NCBI RefSeq assembly: GCF_003116095.1
Contig: NZ_LGRA01000021.1
Location: forward strand, 318,715 to 382,714
Length of the DNA stretch: 64,000 nt
Reading direction: 5' to 3'
Origin: Azospirillum sp. TSO35-2
GTDB lineage: Bacteria > Pseudomonadota > Alphaproteobacteria > Azospirillales > Azospirillaceae
Of this stretch, positions 39,176 to 47,764 are shown piece after piece. Position 1 is the stretch's first letter; every line of letters starts with the position of its first letter. The notes beneath the pieces were generated by a model, which did no database searches, was not told the origin of the DNA, and saw nothing but the letters and a program-made list of their open reading frames with translations. Both the position numbers and the translations under genes were made by a program.

Positions 39176-40462
39176 ATGAGCAGGTTTGGCGGCAGACCGC
39201 CGATGGGACGCGACCGGGTCCGGCTTTCCACAACGGAAAAGCAGGCTGCCGTCGCCGCCGCCAAGGATCAGAAGCCGGAGTTCGACAACGACAAGCTGCT
39301 GAACCTGCTGCGCTCCGCCAAGAGCGAGCTGCAAGGCATGCGGCTGATCCACATGCACCTGTCGCTGTTGAAGGATCGCGACCCGACCAGCCAGATGATG
39401 GTGCGCAGCATCATCCAGGAACTGGCGAGCAAGGCGTCCTACCTCCAGTCCTTCAACATCTCCAACGGCGACGTCATCATCCTCTACAAGGGCCTGAAGC
39501 TGACCGGCGTCACCGACGTCTGCCAGACGGTGGAACAGGTCTTCCTGTCGAAGACGACGCTGACCGGGCCGAACCCCTACAAGGAATATTCGCTCTATTC
39601 CATCATGGAACTGGCGTTGAACTTCATCAACGTCATCCGTTTCATCGAGGAATTGCAGGCGAGCGAGACCGGCACCCACGTCACCGAGACGAAGCCGCCG
39701 ATCACGCTGGAAGAATTGGGCAAGCTCGAACGCTCCATGCAGATGTTCGATCTGTCGCCGTTCCTGTTCAACCAGGGCATCGCCAACATCGGCGGCGGCG
39801 AAGCGGACATGGAGTATTACGAACTCTACATCTCGATCAAGCTGCTGCAGGAACGGCTCTGCCCGGACTACGACATCACCGCGAACAAGTGGCTGTTCAA
39901 CTACTTCACGGCCAATCTGGACCAGTCGGTGCTGCGGGCGCTGAACCACGGCCTCAGCTTCATGCGCGGGCGGCGGATCGGCATCAACATCAATCTGTCC
40001 ACCGTGATCTCGACCGGTTTCGTGAAGTTTGACGAACGGCTGCCGATCGACTTCCGCGGGCAGGTGGTGCTGGAGGTGTCGAAGGGCGACCTGATCGAGA
40101 ATCTGTCGCTGTTCAACGAGGTGGTGGAGTTCGCGCAGGACCGCCGCTACCAGATCGCGGTGGACGGCCTGAACCCGTTCTGGGTGACGAATTTCGACCT
40201 GGAATACCTGAACGCCGACTACGCCAAGATCTTCTGGTCCAACGACATGCTGGAGATGGACCCGACCTTCGAGAAGTATTTCCGCGACCGCATCGCCGAA
40301 CAGGACCGCTGCAAGTTCATCCTGGCGCGCTGCGACAGCGTGTCGAGCCTGGTCTACGCCCACAAGATGGGCATCAACCTGGTCCAGGGCCGCGCCGTCG
40401 ACAACATCCTGCGCAAGGGCGTCAGCGTCCGCGAGGCGATCGCCCACGCCAAGGTCGACTGA
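39176..40462 (+). CDS. Degenerate GGDEF/EAL-like protein
   Basis: A 428-residue soluble protein. Residues about 210-420 follow the EAL phosphodiesterase fold but lack the catalytic set. KLLQER replaces the EAL motif, NINLS (271-275) and LEVS (299-302) keep two landmarks, VDG (329-331) replaces the DD pair, KIFW replaces KID, and QGRAV (404-408) matches the C-terminal QG. The N-terminal part (about 50-130) is in register with a shortened GGDEF domain, with SNGDVIIL (96-103) where GGDEF should be. I infer a non-enzymatic binding or scaffolding protein. Start ATG 39176 has GGGAG 10 nt upstream, and a CtrA box precedes it. Confidence 0.7.
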   Translation: MSRFGGRPPMGRDRVRLSTTEKQAAVAAAKDQKPEFDNDKLLNLLRSAKSELQGMRLIHMHLSLLKDRDPTSQMMVRSIIQELASKASYLQSFNISNGDVIILYKGLKLTGVTDVCQTVEQVFLSKTTLTGPNPYKEYSLYSIMELALNFINVIRFIEELQASETGTHVTETKPPITLEELGKLERSMQMFDLSPFLFNQGIANIGGGEADMEYYELYISIKLLQERLCPDYDITANKWLFNYFTANLDQSVLRALNHGLSFMRGRRIGININLSTVISTGFVKFDERLPIDFRGQVVLEVSKGDLIENLSLFNEVVEFAQDRRYQIAVDGLNPFWVTNFDLEYLNADYAKIFWSNDMLEMDPTFEKYFRDRIAEQDRCKFILARCDSVSSLVYAHKMGINLVQGRAVDNILRKGVSVREAIAHAKVD

Positions 40463-40465
40463 GGC

Positions 40466-41227
40466 TCACGGCTTGCGCGGGGCCTGCCGCAGCAGCCGGT
40501 CGGTCCAGGCCGGCGGCAGCAGCGCCAGCAGCCACACCGCCGCGACCATCGGCAGCGGAAAGCCGATTCGCGCCGCGTTGCGCGCCAGCCCGCGGCGGAT
40601 CACCCGGGCGGCGGCGTCGGTCTCCATCAGGAACGGCATGGGAAAGCGGTTGACCGCGGTCATCCGGCTTTTGACGAACCCGGGACAGATCACCGACAGC
40701 TCAATACCCTCCCCGGCCAGATCGCCGCGCAACGCCTCGCCATAGACCCGCACCGCCGCCTTGCTCGCGCAATAGGCCGGCGCCCCCGGCAACCCGCGGA
40801 ACCCGGCCAGCGAAGCCATCAGCGCGATTTGCCCGCGCCCGCGCGCCCGCATCGCCGGCAGCAGCGGATGGACGCTGTTCAGCACGCCGTCCAAATTGAC
40901 CGCCAAAATGCGGCGCGCCTGTTCCTCGGTTTCGCCGCCGTCGCCGGTGCCGGCCGACACGCCGGCGTTGGCGATCAGCAGATCGACCGGCGTCCGCGCG
41001 TCCACGCTGCGCAGCCAGTCCGCCATCGCCACCCGGTCGGCGGCGTCAACGACCGCCGTGACGACTCCGGCACCAGTGGCGCGGCAGTCGGTTGCCACCG
41101 CCTCAAGCCGCGCGGAGTCGCGCCCGGTCAACGCCAGCGACACCCCGGGCGCGGCGTAGAGCCGGGCCAACGCCGCGCCGATCCCGCTGGAGGCGCCGGT
41201 GATGACGATGGAACACGGCTGTTTCAT
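40466..41227 (-). CDS. Short-chain dehydrogenase/reductase
   Basis: A 253-residue NAD(P)-dependent oxidoreductase with a Rossmann fold. The nucleotide motif is TGASSGIG (10-17), NAG is at 87-89, and the catalytic set is Ser139, Tyr152 and Lys156 (YCASK). A C-terminal hydrophobic stretch (LPMVAAVWLLALLPPAW) may attach it to the membrane, as in several lipid-acting SDRs. The start is ATG 41227 with AGGA upstream. It is convergent with the EAL-like gene (3 bp apart) and divergent from yicC. The substrate is unknown. Confidence 0.88.
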   Translation of the reverse strand: MKQPCSIVITGASSGIGAALARLYAAPGVSLALTGRDSARLEAVATDCRATGAGVVTAVVDAADRVAMADWLRSVDARTPVDLLIANAGVSAGTGDGGETEEQARRILAVNLDGVLNSVHPLLPAMRARGRGQIALMASLAGFRGLPGAPAYCASKAAVRVYGEALRGDLAGEGIELSVICPGFVKSRMTAVNRFPMPFLMETDAAARVIRRGLARNAARIGFPLPMVAAVWLLALLPPAWTDRLLRQAPRKP

Positions 41228-41330
41228 GAAACATGGTCCTTGTGCGCTTGTTGCGGGATCATGGGGCCGGTATAACGGGCGCCACACCCATCCGCCGCGT
41301 TTGAACCCACCGCTTTCCAGAGAGGCCGCC

Positions 41331-42227
41331 TTGCCCGCTCATCGCCCCGTCATCGCCAGCATGACCGGATTCGCACGCGTCGATGGGCACGGCGACGGCT
41401 ATTCCTGGACCTTCGAGGCCAAGAGCGTCAATGGCCGCAGCCTGGATCTGCGCTGCCGGCTGCCGTCCGGCTTCGACAGCGTCGAGGCGATCGCCCGTGC
41501 CGAGGTGCCGAAGCGGCTGGCCCGCGGCAACGTCAACCTGACGCTGACCGTCAACCGCGCCCAGGCGGTGTCGCAGCTTCGCATCAACCGCGACCTGCTG
41601 GCGCAGGTGCTGGAGATCGCCCGCGAGATCGAGGGCGCCGGTGCCGCCGCACCGCGGCTGGATTCGCTGCTGTCGGTCCGCGGCATCATCGAACCGGTGG
41701 AAGAGGACGAAACCGAAGCGCGCGAGCGTGTCGAATCGGCGCTGAAGGGCGACCTGACCCGGCTGATAGACCAGCTCGTCGTCAACCGCCTCGCCGAAGG
41801 GACCCGCATCGCCGAGGTGCTGAACGGCCATCTGGACGAGATCGCGCGGCTGGTGGATGCGGCGTCGGCCTGCGCCTCGACCCAGCCGGAGGCGCTGCGC
41901 GAGAAGCTGCGCGCCCAGGTCGCCGCCATCCTCGGTTCCTTCCCCGCCCTGTCGGAGGATCGGCTGGCGCAGGAGGCCGCCATCCTGATCGGCAAGGCCG
42001 ACGTTCGCGAAGAGCTGGACCGCCTGCGCGCCCACATCCAGGCCGCGCGCGACCTGATGGCCGAAGGCGGCGCCATCGGCCGTCGGTTCGATTTCCTGTG
42101 CCAGGAATTCAACCGCGAGGCCAACACGCTCTGCTCCAAATCGGCGGACGTCGAACTGACCCGCATCGGCCTGTCGCTGAAAGCCTCGATCGAGCAGCTT
42201 CGCGAGCAGGTCCAGAACATCGAGTGA
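41331..42227 (+). CDS. yicC: YicC family endoribonuclease
   Basis: A 298-residue protein of the YicC family (YicC-like N-terminal plus DUF1732 C-terminal domains); E. coli YicC is a small-RNA-directed endoribonuclease. Landmarks are MTGFARV, EAKSVNGRSLDLRCRLP near the N-terminus and GRRFDFLCQEFNREANTLCSKS near the C-terminus. I chose TTG 41331 as start because AGAGAGG lies 5 nt upstream; ATG 41361 (at MTGFAR) has no such site. It precedes gmk by 5 bp, a widely conserved pair. Confidence 0.9.
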   Translation: MPAHRPVIASMTGFARVDGHGDGYSWTFEAKSVNGRSLDLRCRLPSGFDSVEAIARAEVPKRLARGNVNLTLTVNRAQAVSQLRINRDLLAQVLEIAREIEGAGAAAPRLDSLLSVRGIIEPVEEDETEARERVESALKGDLTRLIDQLVVNRLAEGTRIAEVLNGHLDEIARLVDAASACASTQPEALREKLRAQVAAILGSFPALSEDRLAQEAAILIGKADVREELDRLRAHIQAARDLMAEGGAIGRRFDFLCQEFNREANTLCSKSADVELTRIGLSLKASIEQLREQVQNIE

Positions 42228-42232
42228 CCGCC

Positions 42233-42880
42233 ATGGCCCAGACCACCACCTCCCTTATCCACCGGCGCGGCCTGATGCTGGTGCTGTCCTCCCCGTCGGG
42301 CGCCGGCAAGACCACCATCGCCCGCGGCCTGCTGGAACGCGATGCCGGCATCACCATGTCGGTGTCGGTCACCACGCGGGCGATGCGGCCCGGCGAGGCC
42401 GAGGGCCTCGACTATTACTTCATCGACCAGCCGCGCTTCGACCGCATGGCCGAGACCGGCGACCTGCTGGAACACGCCCGCGTCTTCGGCAACTGCTACG
42501 GCACGCCGCGGCACGCGGTGGAGGACGCGCTGGGCGCCGGCCGCGACGTGCTGTTCGCCATCGACTGGCAGGGCGCGCAGCAACTGGCGCAGAACGCCCG
42601 CGACGACCTGGTCAGCGTCTTCGTCCTGCCGCCGTCGGTGGTGGAACTGGAACGCCGCCTGCGCGGCCGCGGCCAGGATTCCGAAGAGGTCATTGCCAAC
42701 CGCATGGCCAAGGCGTCCAACGAGATCAGCCACTGGCCGGAATACGACTACGTCATCGTCAACAACGACGTCGACGAGAGCATCGCGTCCGTTGAGTCGA
42801 TCCTGCACGCCGAACGCCTGCGCCGCCGCCGGCAGGTCGGCCTGCCGGAGTTCGTGCGGAGCATCCAGGACACGCTGTAA
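42233..42880 (+). CDS. gmk: Guanylate kinase
   Basis: Phosphorylates GMP to GDP. The 215-residue protein has the P-loop SSPSGAGKTT (19-28), the GMP-binding SVSVTTRAMRPGEAEGLDYYF, and IDWQGAQQL. The start is ATG 42233, 5 bp after the yicC stop, and the two are probably cotranscribed. The longer frame upstream is an out-of-frame read of yicC. Confidence 0.97.
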   Translation: MAQTTTSLIHRRGLMLVLSSPSGAGKTTIARGLLERDAGITMSVSVTTRAMRPGEAEGLDYYFIDQPRFDRMAETGDLLEHARVFGNCYGTPRHAVEDALGAGRDVLFAIDWQGAQQLAQNARDDLVSVFVLPPSVVELERRLRGRGQDSEEVIANRMAKASNEISHWPEYDYVIVNNDVDESIASVESILHAERLRRRRQVGLPEFVRSIQDTL

Positions 42881-42910
42881 GGCGCCGCGCCGCCCCTGCC
42901 CAGGGCCGTC

Positions 42911-43642
42911 TCAGCGCCCCGGAAAGGGCTTCGGCCGCAGCTTGATCTCGTGCTCCGGCGGACCGTCGCTGCCGTCGGGGTGTTTGCCGCGGTAGTAGCC
43001 CTTCTGCCAGCGTTCCTGCGCGGCGGGGCTGCCGGGGGTCTTCAGGTCGGTGTTGAACTGGCTGCGCGCGGCCGCCCACTGGCGGTAGCGCGCCGCCGTC
43101 TCCGGGTCGCTGTCGAGGTCGCGGACCTCCGGCGTCAGGCTTTCCAGCAAGCCGCGCTGGATCGGCATCAGGTGGGCGAACGGTTCGCCCTTCTCCCAGG
43201 TCACCGGCACGTCCGGCGCCGTGAACTTCCAGTTCATGGTGAAGGGATAGGGCGACCAGTCGGTTTCGATGATCCCGGACAGGCCGGCGACGCCGTGCTT
43301 CGGGTGGTTCAGCGGACCGGTCACCATCAGGTTGACGCCCGGCGGGGTGCGCAGCAGCGCCGCGACGTGGAAGGTCAGCACGCCGCTGCCGAAATGGCTG
43401 GCCGGCAGCAGAGGATGCCGCTCCTCCGCGGTGATGCGGATGGCGTCGACGCCGGTGCCGCCGTCCCACACCGCCGTCGCCCGAACCGGGCAACACACCT
43501 CCCACCCGTGCATGCTGGCGATGTTCAGCGGCAGGCAACGGTAGCCGTACTGTTCCGGCAGGGCGTCGATCCAGTCGCGCGTCGGGCGCGCCGGGCGGAT
43601 GTCGGGGAGTGCGCCCGACAGTGGGTAGGCGATCAGCGTCAT
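42911..43642 (-). CDS. DUF6065-like protein of unknown function
   Basis: A 243-residue cytosolic protein without signal peptide or membrane helices. It contains TRDWIDALPEQYGYRCLPLN, ASMHGWEV, GSGVLTFHV, TGPLNHPKHG and YPFTMNWKFTAP, then a charged C-terminal tail rich in Lys, Pro and Gly. This pattern recalls the DUF6065 family (from memory), which has no known role. It is convergent with gmk. I see no catalytic motif I can name. Confidence 0.6.
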   Translation of the reverse strand: MTLIAYPLSGALPDIRPARPTRDWIDALPEQYGYRCLPLNIASMHGWEVCCPVRATAVWDGGTGVDAIRITAEERHPLLPASHFGSGVLTFHVAALLRTPPGVNLMVTGPLNHPKHGVAGLSGIIETDWSPYPFTMNWKFTAPDVPVTWEKGEPFAHLMPIQRGLLESLTPEVRDLDSDPETAARYRQWAAARSQFNTDLKTPGSPAAQERWQKGYYRGKHPDGSDGPPEHEIKLRPKPFPGR

Positions 43643-43890
43643 GGCACCGCATCCTGCCAGACTTACCCGCCCGGCGTAACCCGGCTGACGCCCAAGATCA
43701 CAACCCGCAGCGTGTCGGTTGGGGTAATCCCCAGCTATCCTTTAGAGGGTATACAGAGCGACCATATTCCAGTATGAGCGACGCTCTGCATCAGAAATTC
43801 ATCATTTAGCAATCAATGATGTACGGACGGACCGGAGCGGCAACGCGGTGTCCCCAACCGTACGTCACCGTATGGGGCGGTGTTCGAGCC

Positions 43891-45579
43891 ATGGCCATCA
43901 CACTTCACAGCATCAAGGCGAAGCTCCTGGTTCTCCAGGGGCTGTTCCTCATCACCATTCTCGTGGCCGGGATCTGGTCGGCGACGTCGAAGCGCGCGAC
44001 GATGGTCGAGGGCTACCAACACTCGATCCAGGCGGTGGTGCAGACCTCGCTGTCGATCCTGAAGTCCTACGACGAGCGCGCCGCCAAGGGCGAGTTCAGC
44101 CAGGACGAGGCGCAGACCCGCGCCAAGGCGACGCTGCGGGCGCTGCGCTTCTTCGGCAGCGAATACATGTTTGCTTACACCTTCGACGGCACCAACATGT
44201 TCCACGGCGTTCGCCCCGACCTGGAGGGCACGCGCAAGCTGGCCGACTTCAAGGACAGCAACGGCGTGATGGTCATCCGCGAGCTTCTGAACACGGCCCG
44301 CAGCGGCGACGGTTTCCTGATCTACAACTTCCCCAAGGCGAGCGGCGGCGAGCCGATGCCGAAGCTGGCCCACGCCGCGATCTATGAACCCTGGGGCTGG
44401 ATGATCGGCACCGGCGTCTACATCGACGACGTCGACGCCGCCTTCCGCGCCACGCTGCTGAACACGCTGGCGGTGACGCTGACGGCGGCGCTGCTGCTGG
44501 GGCTGTTCGGGTTCCGCCTGGTGTCGCGCATCACCGCCGGCCTGGACGGAATCGGCCGCGCCACCGACCGCATCGCCAAGGGCGACCTCGCCACCGAGGT
44601 GCAGGGCGCCGAGCGCCGCGACGAGGTCGGTGGGCTCGCCCGCTCGGTCGAGATGCTGCGCCGCACCGCCATGGAGGCCGACGCGTTGCGCCGTCGCCAG
44701 ACCGCGATGGAGGCCGAGGCCGAGCAGGAGCGCCGCGCCGCCATGGCCCGTTTCGCCGACGAGTTCGAAAACAGCGTCGGCGCCCTGGTCCGGTCGGTGG
44801 CGGAGTCGGCCGGCCAACTCACCCAGACCTCCGGCGCGATGAGTGCGGGAGCGGAGCAGACCACCCGCCTGATGGACGGCGCCGCCCAGGCCGCCGGGAA
44901 CACCTCCGGCAACGTCCAGGCGGTCGCCGGCGCCACCGAGCAACTCGCCGCGTCGATCCGCGAGATCGCCCAGCAGGTCGCCGAATCGACCAGCGGCTCG
45001 GCCCGCGCGGTGGAGGATGTGCGCCGCACCTACCAACTGATCGAACAGCTCGACGGCGTTGCCCGCCGCACGGTCGAGGTGGTCGACCTGATCCGCTCCA
45101 TCGCCGCGCAGACCAACCTGCTGGCGTTGAACGCCACCATCGAGGCGGCGCGGGCCGGCGAGGCGGGCAAGGGCTTCGCCGTCGTCGCGCAGGAGGTGAA
45201 GAGCCTCGCCAACCAGACGGCGAAGGCGACCGACGATGTCCAGGCCCAGATCGCCGCGATGACCGACGCCACCTCCTCGGTGGTGGAGGCGATGCGCGGA
45301 GTCGGCGGGGCGATCGAGACGGTGAACAGCGTCGCCTCCAGCATCTCCGCCGCGATCGAGGAGCAGGGGGCCGCCACCCGCGACATCAGCCAGAACGTCA
45401 ACGAGGCGGCGCAGGGCGTCACCTCGGTGTCGAACAGCCTGACCCTGGTGTGCAGCCACGCCACCGCCACCGGCCAAGCCTCCACCGAGGTGGCCGCCGC
45501 CGCCCGCAAGGTGGGCGAGCGGGCCGACCGCATGCTGTCGGAAGTGTCCGCCTTCGTCGCCCGCATCCGGCAGGGCTGA
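43891..45579 (+). CDS. Methyl-accepting chemotaxis protein (sCache type)
   Basis: A 562-residue chemoreceptor. TM1 is residues 12-30; a periplasmic single-Cache-like domain follows (about 35-188, with [19 protein letters not shown] and [16 protein letters not shown]); TM2 is 190-211, then HAMP (to about 262) and a long coiled-coil signalling domain. The conserved hairpin tip includes [20 protein letters not shown] and FAVVAQEV. No CheR/B pentapeptide tail is seen. sCache_2 receptors often sense small carboxylates, but the ligand is not predictable. The upstream 248 bp (43643-43890) are AT-richer than the rest and contain an inverted repeat CATCATT/AATGATG at 43800-43821. Confidence 0.94.
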   Translation: MAITLHSIKAKLLVLQGLFLITILVAGIWSATSKRATMVEGYQHSIQAVVQTSLSILKSYDERAAKGEFSQDEAQTRAKATLRALRFFGSEYMFAYTFDGTNMFHGVRPDLEGTRKLADFKDSNGVMVIRELLNTARSGDGFLIYNFPKASGGEPMPKLAHAAIYEPWGWMIGTGVYIDDVDAAFRATLLNTLAVTLTAALLLGLFGFRLVSRITAGLDGIGRATDRIAKGDLATEVQGAERRDEVGGLARSVEMLRRTAMEADALRRRQTAMEAEAEQERRAAMARFADEFENSVGALVRSVAESAGQLTQTSGAMSAGAEQTTRLMDGAAQAAGNTSGNVQAVAGATEQLAASIREIAQQVAESTSGSARAVEDVRRTYQLIEQLDGVARRTVEVVDLIRSIAAQTNLLALNATIEAARAGEAGKGFAVVAQEVKSLANQTAKATDDVQAQIAAMTDATSSVVEAMRGVGGAIETVNSVASSISAAIEEQGAATRDISQNVNEAAQGVTSVSNSLTLVCSHATATGQASTEVAAAARKVGERADRMLSEVSAFVARIRQG

Positions 45580-45696
45580 AGGCAGAGCTGAACGGCCGGC
45601 CGGAGGAGGCGACAAGAGGGGGCGGAGCGCGGGCCGGGTGCATTCCGCAACAATCCGCGCTATGGATGAACCCGGCCCATCGCTGGACAGGAATCC

Positions 45697-46803
45697 ATGA
45701 CCACCCCCTCCCCCGCCCTCCGGGGCTGGCTCGACGAGGCGCTGCGGCGCATCGAGGCGGACGTGAACCGCTCCGCCGACACGCACCTGCTGCGGCTGCC
45801 GATCCCGTCGGTGCCCGGCGTCACGCTGTACCTGAAGGACGAGTCGACCCACCCGACCGGCAGCCTGAAGCACCGGCTGGCGCGGTCGCTGTTCCTCTAC
45901 GCCCTGTGCAACGGCTGGGTGCGTGAAGGCACCACGGTGATCGAGGCGTCGTCGGGCTCCACCGCCGTGTCGGAGGCCTATTTCGCCCAGCTGCTCGACC
46001 TGCCCTTCGTCGCGGTGATGCCGCGCGGCACCTCGCCGGCCAAGATCGCGCAGATCGAGTTCTACGGCGGCCGTTGCCACATGGTGGAGCGCGCGGCCGA
46101 CGTCTGCGCCGAGGCGCAACGGCTGGCCGAGGCCTGCAACGGCCATTTCATGGACCAGTTCACCTACGCCGAGCGGGCGACCGACTGGCGCGGCAACAAC
46201 AACATCACCCAGTCGATCTTCGAGCAGATGGCGCAGGAACCGCACCCGATCCCCGACTGGATCGTCTGCGGCGCCGGCACCGGCGGCACCTCGGCCACCA
46301 TGGGGCGCTATGTGCGCTACCGGCGGCTGCCGACGCGGGTCTGCGTCGCCGATCCGGAGCATTCCGCCTTCTTCGAGGGCTTCCGCGACGGCAACCCGCA
46401 GGCCACCGTCCCGCGTGGTTCCGGCATCGAGGGCATCGGCCGGCCGACGGTCGAGCCGTCCTTCCAGCCGGGCGTGATCGACCGCATGATCCGGGTGCCC
46501 GACGTCGCCAGCATCGCCGCGGTGTGGGTGCTGCGTGACCGGCTGGGCCGGGCCTGCGGCGGTTCCACCGGCACCAACCTGGTCGGCGCCATCGACCTGA
46601 TCGCCGACATGCGGCGGCGGGGCCGGCAGGGCAGTATCGCCACGCTGATCTGCGACCCCGGCGACCGTTACCGCGGCACCTACTTCAACCGCGACTGGCT
46701 GTCCGCCGCCGGCATGGACATCGGCCCGTGGATGGAGCGGATCGACGGCTTCTTCCGCACCGGGGCGTGGACCGGCGACGGCCTCGCCACGGCCGAGCGC
46801 TGA
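45697..46803 (+). CDS. PLP-dependent cysteine desulfhydrase/synthase (Cds1-like)
   Basis: A fold type II PLP enzyme of 368 residues. Lys58 in TGSLKHR is the Schiff-base lysine, [12 protein letters not shown] resembles the substrate loop, and GAGTGGTSA binds the PLP phosphate. The [11 protein letters not shown] context matches Cds1 of mycobacteria, an L-cysteine desulfhydrase producing H2S and pyruvate; a cysteine-synthase activity cannot be excluded. It is 15 bp upstream of a ModE-like HTH gene on the same strand, which may regulate it. Confidence 0.88.
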   Translation: MTTPSPALRGWLDEALRRIEADVNRSADTHLLRLPIPSVPGVTLYLKDESTHPTGSLKHRLARSLFLYALCNGWVREGTTVIEASSGSTAVSEAYFAQLLDLPFVAVMPRGTSPAKIAQIEFYGGRCHMVERAADVCAEAQRLAEACNGHFMDQFTYAERATDWRGNNNITQSIFEQMAQEPHPIPDWIVCGAGTGGTSATMGRYVRYRRLPTRVCVADPEHSAFFEGFRDGNPQATVPRGSGIEGIGRPTVEPSFQPGVIDRMIRVPDVASIAAVWVLRDRLGRACGGSTGTNLVGAIDLIADMRRRGRQGSIATLICDPGDRYRGTYFNRDWLSAAGMDIGPWMERIDGFFRTGAWTGDGLATAER

Positions 46804-46818
46804 CGGAGGGCGGCCGGC

Positions 46819-47238
46819 ATGACCCGCATGCGGATCCGCATCGACTTCGAGTCCGGCGGCTCGATCGGCCCGGGCAAGATCATGCTGCTGGAGCGGATTC
46901 GCGAAGCCGGTTCGATCTCCGCCGCCGGGCGGGCGCTCGGCATGTCCTACCGCCGGGCGTGGCTGCTGGTCGACGACCTCAACCGCATCTTCCGCGAACC
47001 GGTGGTCAGCGCCGCGGTCGGCGGCAAGCATGGCGGCGGCACCGTGCTGACCGCCTTCGGCGAGCAGGTGATCGACCATTACCGCGCGGTCGAACGCGAA
47101 GCCGCCGTCGCCACCGCACACCGGCTGGCGGCGTTGCAGGCGGGGGTCAACCCCGACTACGGCGTCGACAAGTCGGTCGACGACGGCAGCTTCGCCAGCG
47201 ATCCGGTGGTGAAGCCGGGCTGCGCGACCGAGGGGTAG
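46819..47238 (+). CDS. ModE N-terminal (LysR-type HTH) regulator without molybdate domain
   Basis: A 139-residue protein with the winged HTH of ModE: ERIREAGSISAAGRALGMSYRRAWLLVDDLN, followed by VSAAVGGKHGGGTVLTAFG. The MOP (molybdate-binding) domains of full ModE are absent, and the C-terminal 40 residues are not conserved-looking. Such short proteins are usually annotated as winged-helix or LysR-type regulators. It follows the Cds1-like gene by 15 bp and is probably in its transcript, so it may control sulfur metabolism rather than molybdate uptake. Confidence 0.82.
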   Translation: MTRMRIRIDFESGGSIGPGKIMLLERIREAGSISAAGRALGMSYRRAWLLVDDLNRIFREPVVSAAVGGKHGGGTVLTAFGEQVIDHYRAVEREAAVATAHRLAALQAGVNPDYGVDKSVDDGSFASDPVVKPGCATEG

Positions 47239-47245
47239 CCCGTGC

Positions 47246-47656
47246 TCACTCCGCCGGAACCTCGCGCGGCTTGCGGTCCTCGCCGATGGCGACGTAGGTG
47301 AACACGCCCTCCGTCACCTTGATCGGGTCGGATCCCGACCGCTCGCGCCGCACCCAGGTTTCGATCCGCACGCGCAGCGAGGTCCGGCCGATCTTCTCGA
47401 TCCGGGCGAAGCAGCTGACCTCGTCGCCGACGAAGACCGGCTTGTGGAAGGTCATCGCCTCGATGCCGACGGTGGCGACGCGGCCATGGCAGCGGCGGAC
47501 GGCGACGGTGCCGCCGGCCAGATCCATCTGGGCCAGCAGCCAGCCGCCGAAGATGTCGCCGTTGGGGTTGGTGTCGGCCGGCATGGCGATCGCCCGCAGG
47601 GCGGGGCCGCTCTCGAAGCTCGCGGGGTTGAAGTCGAAACCGTCCGTCGTGCCCAT
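47246..47656 (-). CDS. Acyl-CoA thioesterase (YciA-like hot-dog)
   Basis: A 136-residue hot-dog fold thioesterase. The YciA/BACH signature PADTNPNGDIFGGWLLAQMD includes the active-site Asn-Gly-Asp region; TFHKPVFVGDEVSCFARI follows. It hydrolyses acyl-CoAs, likely short- to medium-chain. The C-terminal tail is charged. It is convergent with the ModE-like gene and divergent from parE. Confidence 0.92.
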   Translation of the reverse strand: MGTTDGFDFNPASFESGPALRAIAMPADTNPNGDIFGGWLLAQMDLAGGTVAVRRCHGRVATVGIEAMTFHKPVFVGDEVSCFARIEKIGRTSLRVRIETWVRRERSGSDPIKVTEGVFTYVAIGEDRKPREVPAE

Positions 47657-47764
47657 GGTCCCTCCGCCGTCACGAAAATTTCGCGCACAAACGCTTGTGG
47701 CATCGCACTATAAACGCCACAGGATGCGCTTGCGCACCCCTGACGAAATTCCTATCATCCCGGC

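Noticed and set aside
43813-47121. A 1,102-codon minus-strand frame antisense to the chemoreceptor and Cds1-like genes
   Set aside because: Its composition is His/Arg/Gly-rich shadow sequence from high GC. The plus-strand genes here carry complete, ordered domain motifs.
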